A DNA stretch of 63,169 nucleotides from Acidobacteriota bacterium (GTDB taxonomy: Bacteria; Acidobacteriota; UBA6911). The notes under the pieces were generated by a model, which saw only the letters and a program-made list of their open reading frames with translations, did not search any database and had not been told where the DNA came from. Below are positions 17,000-24,626 of this stretch, one piece after another (position 1 is the stretch's first letter; each line of letters opens with the position of its first letter). The DNA lies in NCBI GenBank assembly GCA_012719455.1, contig JAAYAJ010000024.1, positions 1 to 63,169 of the forward strand, written 5' to 3'. The translations under genes and the position numbers were made by a program.

Positions 17000-18376
17000 T
17001 CAGTGGCTGGAGCTCTGGGGCTCCTCTTCCCACCAGAGGTCCATGATGCGGCGGGCGCCAAGATAGTGATTTTTGTACCAGAGCTTGCCGAGGTCGCTGA
17101 CGATGACCTTTTTGGCCTTGCGGGCTGCGTGGAGGAACTTGTTGTCCCCGATGTAGATGCCGACGTGAGTCGGCGTCTTCCCGCCCGAGGAGAAAAAGAC
17201 CAGGTCTCCCGCTTCGAGATCTTTCTGGTCGATCTTTTCCCCCTGCTGGAACTGCTCGCGCGAGGAGCGGGGTAAGTTGAGATTGAACTTGGAAAAGAGA
17301 TTCCTGACCAGCGCCGAGCAGTCGAGCCCGGTCTTTTCCGAAGTCCCGCCGTACCGGTAGCGGATCCCCAGCATCTTGAAACCCGCCTCCACCAAGCGCA
17401 GGCGCGCCGGGAGTTCCTCTTCTTCAGTTTTCCTGGAAATGTAGGTGGACAGGTCGGGGGCGGACTGGGACTTGGCGACCGACTCCGCCTTCGCGGCCAC
17501 GGTGACGACACCGGGGAGTTGCAGCGTCTGCCCCACCTTGAGCCGGGTTCCCTTCAGGTGGTTGGCCGTCTGGAGTTCCTGCACGGTGGTGTTGAACCTT
17601 CGGGCGATCTGGAAGAGGTTGTCCCCCTTGCAGACGGTGTAGCGCTCCTGCTGCGGCTCCGCTTCCGGTTGCGCCGCCATTGTTGCCGAGCTGTCAGAGG
17701 TATCGGCAAGCGTCACCGCCGGATTGGGGGAGGGACTCGTGCTCTCGGCGTAGGGAACGACCGCATAATCAGTGGCATCGGGGGCCGATGGGAGTCGGAG
17801 GGTCTGCCCGATTGCAATCCGGCTCCCCTTCAGGTTGTTGGCTGCCTGGAGTTCTTTCGGGGTGGTGTCGAATTGTCTGGCGATCTGAAAGAGAGTGTCC
17901 CCTTTGCGGACCTTGTAGGTCCGGGGCGCCGCCGGTTTCTGTGCCGCCTGCCGGGAGGAACGGCCTGTTTGTCCGGGCAGGGGCTGTTGGAGCCCATCCG
18001 ATATTTCGCCGTTTGCCATTTCCCCGATCCCGGCCGGATTCTGGGCCGACGCCGTCTGGTGGGCGGCCGGGGAGGAGGAGGTCCCGGTCGCCTTGATCTC
18101 GTCGGGGAGGGAGGGGACCGTGAGGTTCTGCCCGGCCTTGATCAGGCTGTTTTTCAACCGGTTGGCCGTTTGGAGCTTTTGGGGCGTGGTGCCGAAGCGC
18201 CTGGCGATTCCCGAGAGGGTGTCCCCCGGGCGGACCTTGTATTGCCTGGTCTCGGGTTGCTGCGCCGTGGAGGAGGTTGCAGGACGCGATGTCCCCTTGG
18301 CGTGGACGGGCCATGGCGCGGCAATAGCGGCCATGAACGCCACAACTACGGCAACCTGACAAAACGTGTACTTCAC
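17000..18376 (-). CDS. Triple-LysM NlpC/P60 peptidoglycan endopeptidase
   Basis: A 458-residue secreted cell-wall hydrolase. A signal peptide (about residues 1-26, ending VHAKG) precedes three LysM repeats near 45-90, 152-196 and 245-290, each with the pattern YKVRPGDTLSGIARRFGTTP and separated by Ser/Pro/Gln-rich linkers. The C-terminal NlpC/P60 domain carries catalytic C353 in LDCSALV and H404 in THVGIYIG, with a final HYLGARRIM segment. Such enzymes cleave the gamma-D-Glu-diaminopimelate bond in stem peptides, and LysM holds them on glycan. It converges with the upstream gdhA relic and diverges from the TlpA-like lipoprotein. Confidence 0.93.
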   Translation of the reverse strand: MKYTFCQVAVVVAFMAAIAAPWPVHAKGTSRPATSSTAQQPETRQYKVRPGDTLSGIARRFGTTPQKLQTANRLKNSLIKAGQNLTVPSLPDEIKATGTSSSPAAHQTASAQNPAGIGEMANGEISDGLQQPLPGQTGRSSRQAAQKPAAPRTYKVRKGDTLFQIARQFDTTPKELQAANNLKGSRIAIGQTLRLPSAPDATDYAVVPYAESTSPSPNPAVTLADTSDSSATMAAQPEAEPQQERYTVCKGDNLFQIARRFNTTVQELQTANHLKGTRLKVGQTLQLPGVVTVAAKAESVAKSQSAPDLSTYISRKTEEEELPARLRLVEAGFKMLGIRYRYGGTSEKTGLDCSALVRNLFSKFNLNLPRSSREQFQQGEKIDQKDLEAGDLVFFSSGGKTPTHVGIYIGDNKFLHAARKAKKVIVSDLGKLWYKNHYLGARRIMDLWWEEEPQSSSH

Positions 18377-18665
18377 CCTCTTTTACCCACCTTTTTGTGG
18401 TGACCGTAACCCGCCTTCTCAGGTCCTGGCGGCTGGCCTGCGCGAGCGCATCCTTTCCTTATCGGCTCCTTATCGGCCCGAAGCCGGGGAAAAATGCCTT
18501 CCCATCATATTCAAATTTTCCCCCAACGCAACATTATTTTTGGGTCGGTCGCCGCCATGATGCGGCATGCCATTGCCCTATCTATGCTTTGGCGGGTGGG
18601 GAGCGATGGTATACTGTGGCTCAATTTTCCGGGCGGGGTCCCGGGCCAGGGAGAGCGGCCGCGTG

Positions 18666-19181
18666 ATGACAAGAAAGATCTGGTTAGGTTCGGTTTTGTT
18701 GGCATGGCTGGTGTTTTCGGGGTGCGCGCGCCGGGAACCCCCGGTTGCGGGGGAGGCGGAGATTGGCCGTCCGGCGCCCGCTTTCACGCTCCCGGACCTG
18801 GAGGGGAAGCAGGTGTCGCTCGCGGAATTCCGGGGGAAGATCGTCCTGGTCGACTTCTGGGCGACCTGGTGCGTGCCCTGCCGGATGACCATGCCGATGC
18901 TCGAGGGCCTCGGGCGGGAATACGCCGACTCCATGGTCCTGCTGGCTGTCAATCTTCAGGAGACTCCGGACGTGGTGGGCGATTACGTCCGTTCCCAGTC
19001 GATCCGCTCCCGGATCCTGCTCGACGAAGATGGTTCCATTGGAATGGCGTACGGGACCGAGTCGATCCCGATGCATTTTCTCATCGACCGCGAGGGGGTC
19101 CTCCGCCAGGTCCACTCCGGCTATTACTCCGGGATGGAGGCGGACCTGCGTAGGGAGATCGAAACCCTCCGCCGCCAATAA
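18666..19181 (+). CDS. TlpA-like thioredoxin-fold lipoprotein
   Basis: A 171-residue periplasmic thiol-disulfide protein. The N-terminus MTRKIWLGSVLLAWLVFSGC ends in a lipobox-like FSGC. The thioredoxin domain has IGRPAPAFTLPDLEGK, the active site WATWCVPC (C69, C72) and the cis-Pro loop SIPMHFLIDREG. AhpC/TSA-Redoxin-type TlpA or ResA homologues reduce cytochrome c apoprotein or other exported thiols. The stop codon TAA at 19179-19181 abuts the first unit of a REP cluster; the gene converges on the M16 peptidase. The ATG chosen has a GTG three bases upstream as an alternative. Confidence 0.88.
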   Translation: MTRKIWLGSVLLAWLVFSGCARREPPVAGEAEIGRPAPAFTLPDLEGKQVSLAEFRGKIVLVDFWATWCVPCRMTMPMLEGLGREYADSMVLLAVNLQETPDVVGDYVRSQSIRSRILLDEDGSIGMAYGTESIPMHFLIDREGVLRQVHSGYYSGMEADLRREIETLRRQ

Positions 19182-19250
19182 TGGACATCCACCATCTCCA
19201 GCAATTCGGGACATCCACCATTTGCCCCATTTCGTGGGTGTCCACTATTG
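19182..19250. repeat. REP cluster 1 (three units)
   Basis: Units at 19182-19196, 19203-19224 and 19234-19250 (inverted). The last two face each other across a 15-nt loop (19219-19233). The cluster fills the gap between two convergent genes and contains the M16 peptidase stop codon (19245-19247). Confidence 0.85.
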
Positions 19251-21971
19251 CTGCTTGGTGTGGCCGTGGGGGTCCCGGATCTCCACCTGGCCGAGGCCCA
19301 GTTTTTCGAGTTCCGGTTCGATCTGTTCCCGGTCCCCCACCGCGACAATGACCGCTTCTTCCGGCCGGATGTGATTCCGGACCGCCCGCTGCGCCTCGGC
19401 CGCCGTCACTCCGTCGATCTTCTCCGGGAGGAGCTGGTAGTAGTCGGGCTGAAGGCCATGGACGAACAGCTGGCCGATGCTCGATGCGGCTTCCGGGGTG
19501 GTCTCGAACATGCTGGGGAGGGACCGCGTGATCGAGTCTTTGGCGGTCGCCAGCTCGCGCGCCGTCAGGGTGCCCTCCCGCAGCCGTTCGATCTCGCGGA
19601 AGATTTCCTTGATTGCAGGGACTGTGGCCTCGGTGTGGACTGAGGCGCCGATCAGGAACGGACCCGGGCCGCGGCGGAAGGCAAAGACCGAGGAAGCCCC
19701 ATAGGTATAGCCATGTTTTTCGCGCAGGTTGCGGTTGATCCGGCTCGTGAAGAGCCCCCCGAAGGCTGTGTTGGCTACGTCCAGCGCGGTGTGGTCGGGG
19801 TGGGAACGCGCCACCCCCACATGCCCGATACGCAGGACTGTCTGGGGCGCCCCGGGGCGCTCGACGATCACCAGCCGGCGTGCGGGGTGCGAGGCGACTT
19901 CCGGTGGCCGGCATGCACGGCCCGAGCCGGTCCATGCCCCGAAATATTTGTCGGCGAGATCCAGGAGCCATGCTTCGTCGATGTCCCCTGTCACCACCAG
20001 CGCGGCGTTGGCCGCGAAATAGCCCTCCCGGTAGAACTCCAGCAGCATTTCCCGGGTGACCGCCCGGTTGGAATCTTCGGTCCCCAGGTCGTTGTGTCCG
20101 TATGGGTGTTGCGGCCCGTACACGGAATCGAGGAACACCTTCAGTGCCAGGACCGCGGGGTTATCCCGTTGCTGCAGGATCTGGGTGATCCGGTCGTGGC
20201 GCACCCGCTCGATCTCTTTGGGGGCGAAGGCGGGATGGAGCAGGACGTCGGATACGAGTTCAAAGGCGGCTTCGGTGTTTCTGGCCAGTGTCCGGATGGC
20301 CGCGAAGGAGAGGTCGGTCCCTGACCCGGTGGAGAGGGAGGCCCCGATCTGGTCGGCGTCGGCGGCGATCTGAAGCGGCTGGCGCGACAGGGTCCCCTCG
20401 TCAAGCATCCCCGCCGTGAAGGAGGCCAGCCCGGGGTGCTCCTCGGGGTTGCGGTCGCTTCCGCCGAGAACGATCACGTTGGCGGAGACGATCGGCAGAT
20501 TGTGCCGCTCGGCCAGCATCACGGTGAGGCCGTTCGACAGGCGGAAGATCCTGGGGACCGGCAGGTTGAACGAGGGGGCGGGGCCGGCCGCGGGGGGGGT
20601 GCTTCTCCACTCCTGGTCCGGGACGACGGGGCCCGGTTCCGGGATCGGCTCTTCGACGGCGGGCGATTTTGGGACATCGCAAATCACCCTGGTTCCATTG
20701 ACTCCCCAGACGGTGACTCCCCGGTGGCGCTCCAGGCGGTCGTGGGCAACCGCACGCAGCGATTCGAGGGTGCACTTCCGGTACCGGCCCAGATCTTCGG
20801 CCAGGAATCCGGGGTTTCCCGCATAGTGATTGTAGAGATTCAGGCGGTCGGCGAGTCCTCCCAGGCTCTCGAGCGAGCGGATGACGCCCGACTCCATGAT
20901 ATTGCGGACCCTTTCGAGTTCCTCCTTCGCCGGGCCCTCCTTCCGGAAGAGCTCCAGCTCGTGCCGCAGCGCTGCTTCGAGCCGCTCCGGGTCCACCCCC
21001 GGCTTGGCCGTCGCCTCGATGGCGAAGATCGAGCCGAGAGCCATCGAGGCTTGCGCCGCGCTTACGCCCTGCGCCAGGCGCTGCTCGTACACCAGTTTTC
21101 GGTAGAGGCGGCTCGAGCGCCCCCCTCCCAGGATCCGGGCGACCAGGTCGCATTCGGCATCGGCCTGGGTGAAGATCGGGTCGGTGATCCAGGCGAGATA
21201 CACCCGAGGCAGCTCGACCTGGTCCTCGACCACCGCCCGTCTTTCTCCCCGGATCGGCGGGGTGTCGACCGGAACGCGGGATATCGTCTCTCCGGCGGGG
21301 ATCGGCCCGAAATAGCGCTCGACCAGCTCGCGGACACCGGCCGGATCGATGTCGCCGGCGATTACGAGGCTTGCGTTGTTGGGGATGTAGTAGCGTTGGA
21401 AAAAATTCCTGACGTCCACAAGCCGGGCCGCCTCGATATCGGCGTGCGACCCCATTATGGAGGCGTAGTAGGGGTGGCTTTCCGGGAAAAGCTGGTGGAA
21501 GACCTCTTCCTGTACCAGCCCGTAGGGGGTGTTTTCCACCACTTGCCGCCGCTCGTTGCGGACGACATCGCGCTGGGTTTCGAGTTTCCGGGAGTCGAGC
21601 CCATCCAGGAGGAACCCCATTCGGTCGCTTTCGAGCCAGAGCGCCAGCTCCAGCCGGTTGGAGGGGAGAGTTTCGTAGAAACTGGTCCGGTCGAAGTCGG
21701 TGGTGCCGTTGATGGTACTGGCCCCGGCGGACTCCAGGTGGAGGAAATGAGCTTTTTCCCCGACATACTTGGAGCCCTCGAACATCATGTGCTCGAAGAG
21801 GTGAGCGAAGCCTCGCAGCCCCGGCCGCTCGTCGGCCGGCCCCACGTGATACCAGATGTTGACCGCAACCAGGGGCAGCCGGTGATCCTCGTGGAGGATC
21901 ACCTCCAGGCCGTTCGCCAGCCGGTATCGGTCGTAAGCAATCTCCGGAATCGACGTACTTTTCTGCTCCAT
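19245..21971 (-). CDS. M16 zinc peptidase, two-lobed (processing-peptidase/PqqL-like)
   Basis: A 908-residue peptidase with two M16 modules in one chain. The first holds the inverted zinc motif HLFEHMMFEG (HxxEH at residues 57-61) with the downstream Glu region. The second (from about 480, FRLSNGLTVMLAERHNLPIV) replaces the zinc motif by SFTAGMLDEG, so it is the usual inactive partner half. No obvious signal peptide follows the chosen start. That start is the ATG complement at 21969-21971, with AAGGAAGGG upstream on the minus strand. A longer frame begins inside a REP unit (22007) and is less likely. The final codons, encoding QQ and the stop, lie inside a REP unit, so the C-terminus has been reshaped by the repeat. 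Confidence 0.9.
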   Translation of the reverse strand: MEQKSTSIPEIAYDRYRLANGLEVILHEDHRLPLVAVNIWYHVGPADERPGLRGFAHLFEHMMFEGSKYVGEKAHFLHLESAGASTINGTTDFDRTSFYETLPSNRLELALWLESDRMGFLLDGLDSRKLETQRDVVRNERRQVVENTPYGLVQEEVFHQLFPESHPYYASIMGSHADIEAARLVDVRNFFQRYYIPNNASLVIAGDIDPAGVRELVERYFGPIPAGETISRVPVDTPPIRGERRAVVEDQVELPRVYLAWITDPIFTQADAECDLVARILGGGRSSRLYRKLVYEQRLAQGVSAAQASMALGSIFAIEATAKPGVDPERLEAALRHELELFRKEGPAKEELERVRNIMESGVIRSLESLGGLADRLNLYNHYAGNPGFLAEDLGRYRKCTLESLRAVAHDRLERHRGVTVWGVNGTRVICDVPKSPAVEEPIPEPGPVVPDQEWRSTPPAAGPAPSFNLPVPRIFRLSNGLTVMLAERHNLPIVSANVIVLGGSDRNPEEHPGLASFTAGMLDEGTLSRQPLQIAADADQIGASLSTGSGTDLSFAAIRTLARNTEAAFELVSDVLLHPAFAPKEIERVRHDRITQILQQRDNPAVLALKVFLDSVYGPQHPYGHNDLGTEDSNRAVTREMLLEFYREGYFAANAALVVTGDIDEAWLLDLADKYFGAWTGSGRACRPPEVASHPARRLVIVERPGAPQTVLRIGHVGVARSHPDHTALDVANTAFGGLFTSRINRNLREKHGYTYGASSVFAFRRGPGPFLIGASVHTEATVPAIKEIFREIERLREGTLTARELATAKDSITRSLPSMFETTPEAASSIGQLFVHGLQPDYYQLLPEKIDGVTAAEAQRAVRNHIRPEEAVIVAVGDREQIEPELEKLGLGQVEIRDPHGHTKQQ

Positions 21972-21994
21972 ATCCCTTCCTTGTCTGCCCCGTT

Positions 21995-22167
21995 CAATCC
22001 TGGACATCCACCATCTGAACGGGGCGGGCTCGACAGCTCCCGGACCCCGCCGCTTTCCGCATAAAGACTACCATGGGTGCGAATAGCGGACATCCTCCAT
22101 TCACCCGTGGCCTGGTTCCAATCCTGGACATCCACCATATCGACGAAAAAGTGGATGTCCAGGATTG
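21995..22167. repeat. REP cluster 2 (four units, one perfect hairpin)
   Basis: Units at 21995-22017, a degenerate one at 22086-22104, and an inverted pair with 17-bp perfect arms CAATCCTGGACATCCAC (22119-22135) and its complement (22151-22167) around a 15-nt loop. It occupies the divergent promoter region between the M16 peptidase and the HD-domain gene. Confidence 0.88.
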
Positions 22168-22228
22168 AACAGGGCGCCTGAACGGGAATGTCGTTGCGCC
22201 GGGTGGCGGGAGGGGTATACTCCCGGGT

Positions 22229-22807
22229 ATGGACACTCACATTCCCACGAGGCAGGAGGCTTGGGAGATCCTCTGCCGGTACAATGAGAGCGACAGCCTC
22301 CGCCGGCACGCCCTGGCCGTGGAGGCGGTGATGCGGCATATGGCCCGCAAGCGGGGCGAAGACGAGGAGATGTGGGGGGTGATCGGCCTGGTTCACGACC
22401 TGGATTACGAGCGCTACCCCGAGGAGCATTGTCGCAAGAGCGCCGAAATTCTCGCCGCGGCGGGTTGGCCCGAAGATTACATCCGCGCCGTTGTGAGTCA
22501 CGGCTGGGGGATTTGCTCCGACGTTGAACCCCTGAGCCCCCTTGAAAGGACGCTTTACGCCGTCGACGAACTCACGGGCCTGGTCGCCACTTCGGCCTTG
22601 GTCCGACCCTCGAAGAGCATCCTCGACATGGAGGCGTCGAGTGTCAAGAAGAAGTGGAAGGACAAACGCTTCGCGGCTGGGGTGGATCGCGCGGTGATCA
22701 AAAGGGGAGCGGAACTCCTCGGCGCGGATCTCACCTCCCTCATCACCGATACCATCCTGGGGATGCGGCTCGTGGCGCGCGAGATCGGTCTCGGGGGGAA
22801 CGCCTGA
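22229..22807 (+). CDS. HD/HDIG-domain metal-dependent hydrolase
   Basis: A 192-residue cytoplasmic HD-superfamily protein. The metal site is visible as H27 (RRHALAVEAVM), the HD doublet in GLVHDLDYERYP, and a later His/Asp in VVSHGWGICSD and AVDELTG. HDIG proteins of this length are common, poorly characterised phosphohydrolases. The ATG follows a weak GGGAGGGG motif. A REP hairpin ends about 60 bases upstream, so it may lie in the 5' UTR or promoter. It converges on the VKOR-DsbA gene. Confidence 0.85.
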   Translation: MDTHIPTRQEAWEILCRYNESDSLRRHALAVEAVMRHMARKRGEDEEMWGVIGLVHDLDYERYPEEHCRKSAEILAAAGWPEDYIRAVVSHGWGICSDVEPLSPLERTLYAVDELTGLVATSALVRPSKSILDMEASSVKKKWKDKRFAAGVDRAVIKRGAELLGADLTSLITDTILGMRLVAREIGLGGNA

Positions 22808-22842
22808 CCTCTCCGGCTGCCGAGCTCCCGTCCCTCCGATCG

Positions 22843-24165
22843 CTACGGCATGGGGGCGAATCCCTTCTTGCGCACTTCCCGGTCGACGACCTTTAGAAAG
22901 TCGTTGATCCGCTCGAGCGGCTTCCCGTTGACGTAGACCGAGGGGGTAGAGTCGACGCCGAGGCGGTTGGCCTCGGCCACCTCCGCGTCAAGCTCCGCCC
23001 GGGCCCCGGGGTCCCGGAGGCAGCGCTCGAAGGCGCCGGCGTCAAGCCCCGCCTTGCGCCCGATCTTCATGACATCATCCAGCTGCGGGTCGGCGATCCC
23101 GGCCTCGAACGCCCGGTCGTGGTAGGCGAAGAACTTCCCTTGCCGGCGGGCGCACACTCCCCCCACGGCGAGCCCGCAGGCGCCGGGATGGGCTGAACGG
23201 GACAGGGCGGGATTGCACTCCCGGTCGAGCGGGTAATTCTTGAAATACACCCGCACTTTTCCCTCCGATTCCGGCACGTAACGTGACAGTGCCGTGGCCA
23301 ATTGGCGGCAATAAACGCAGAGAAAGTCGGAGTATTCCACCACTGTGACCGGCGCGCCCTCGTCTCCCATGCCTGGAATGCCTTTCAGGTCGATAGCGAC
23401 CGCCTTCGCTTCGTCGAACTCCCGCATCGCCTTTTCTGACCAGTAAGCCTCGGTCCGGCTCGGGTCGTCGAGGATGGCCTCCAGCCGGCGCGCGCGCTTC
23501 TGCCAGTAGGCGGGATCATTCGGGTCGCCATCCTCTGCATCCTCCATTGGGCCGGCGGCACCGAGCAGTCCCCCGGCGCGCGCGTCGGCCCGACCCGCCA
23601 GTATCGCGTTGAGGGCGAAGACAGCGAGGACGACGGCCGCCGTGGTCAGCGCCCATCCTGCCAGCGCCAGCTTCCCCTCCGGAGGCGATAATTCAGCCCG
23701 CATCCGCCTCAGGCCCCCACGGAAGGGGAGGAGTACCAGAAGGGCGGCCAGGCCGAGGACGTAGGTGGCGATGCAGAAAGGGCACCAGGCGTGGATGACG
23801 AATGCCTGTAACATGAGGAGAAAGAGATCGAACGCCAACCCCAAAATAAGACCGGGGATGAAGAGGAAGCCGATGAGCGCTTTGCGCACCCCCGCCGAGG
23901 CGAAGAGAGCCAGGCAGCCGAACAGGGTCAGGGAGGTGTAAAAGGCAAGCCCCAGCGCCGCAAGCGGCATCCCCGAGAAAGAGGCCCAGTCGCTTTGTGC
24001 CACGTCCTCGCACCCGCTTGATTTTCCGTCGCCGCACTGCTCCATCACCGTAGACACGGCCCAGGGTTCTCCATGGTGCCGTCCCAGGAGGATGCCGGAA
24101 AACATGGCGGCGGCCAGGCAGAGGACCATGGCCAGGACGATTCTGACGCGCGCCTTCGTATCCAC
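22843..24165 (-). CDS. VKOR-DsbA fusion (disulfide bond formation)
   Basis: A 440-residue membrane oxidoreductase. Residues 1-190 form a vitamin K epoxide reductase domain of about five transmembrane helices with loop cysteines C44 and C52 and the quinone-proximal CxxC C128/C131 (AWCPFCIA). After a periplasmic linker (195-270) comes a DsbA/DsbG-like thioredoxin domain with CxxC C283/C286 (FLCVYC), and the cis-Pro in VDSTPSVYVNGKPL. Such fusions oxidise exported proteins and pass electrons to quinone, replacing DsbB plus DsbA. The start is the first ATG after a promoter region containing a long dyad (24195-24231). Confidence 0.92.
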   Translation of the reverse strand: MDTKARVRIVLAMVLCLAAAMFSGILLGRHHGEPWAVSTVMEQCGDGKSSGCEDVAQSDWASFSGMPLAALGLAFYTSLTLFGCLALFASAGVRKALIGFLFIPGLILGLAFDLFLLMLQAFVIHAWCPFCIATYVLGLAALLVLLPFRGGLRRMRAELSPPEGKLALAGWALTTAAVVLAVFALNAILAGRADARAGGLLGAAGPMEDAEDGDPNDPAYWQKRARRLEAILDDPSRTEAYWSEKAMREFDEAKAVAIDLKGIPGMGDEGAPVTVVEYSDFLCVYCRQLATALSRYVPESEGKVRVYFKNYPLDRECNPALSRSAHPGACGLAVGGVCARRQGKFFAYHDRAFEAGIADPQLDDVMKIGRKAGLDAGAFERCLRDPGARAELDAEVAEANRLGVDSTPSVYVNGKPLERINDFLKVVDREVRKKGFAPMP

Positions 24166-24194
24166 GTTTTTCCTTTTTCGCCGTGCATTAGGGG

Positions 24195-24231
24195 TTTTCG
24201 GTGACCTTTAAACGCTAAAGGTCATCGAAAA
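24195..24231. promoter_or_regulatory. Long dyad-symmetric site
   Basis: Arms TTTTCGGTGACCTTTA and TAAAGGTCATCGAAAA (16 positions, one G-T mismatch) around a 5-base centre. Flanking A/T runs are on the wrong side for an intrinsic terminator, so a protein-binding operator is more likely. It lies upstream of the VKOR-DsbA gene. The rest of 24232-24626 shows no gene. Confidence 0.4.
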
Positions 24232-24626
24232 GAGCGCCTGCAATAATGACGGCCGACGCCGCCCCGCCGCCCCCCACCTTGTGCCGTTGGGCTGGGGCTT
24301 GGTGGGGGGCAAGGCATTGACACTTACCCTTACCATATTGGAGGATTTACCATTCGCCTGAATCCTTTGCCTTAGCCCGGACTGTGTTTGAAGTCCCCGG
24401 CGCCTTGGTACGGCGGGATCCGTCGACGGCATCACGCCCGGCCGGATTTACCGACCGGCTGTCGATTGCGTCCACGGGGTCCTCATGGCGCGCGCCCTGC
24501 ATCCCTCCCCCGCATTCATCTCCCCGCGACGCGCCTCTCGGGAATGATCCGGGTCAGGGGAGGATTTTACGGAATTTCGGGGCGGAAGAAAACAACCTCG
24601 TTGCGGCTTCGTGGTAATGTTGGGGA

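Noticed and set aside
22005-22007. Upstream start codon for the M16 peptidase inside the REP unit
   Set aside because: The later ATG (21971) has a good ribosome-binding site and fits family length; the extension is repeat-derived.
24195-24231. Dyad as a bidirectional intrinsic terminator
   Set aside because: On each strand the stem is followed by A and not T, so no U-tract would form in the RNA.
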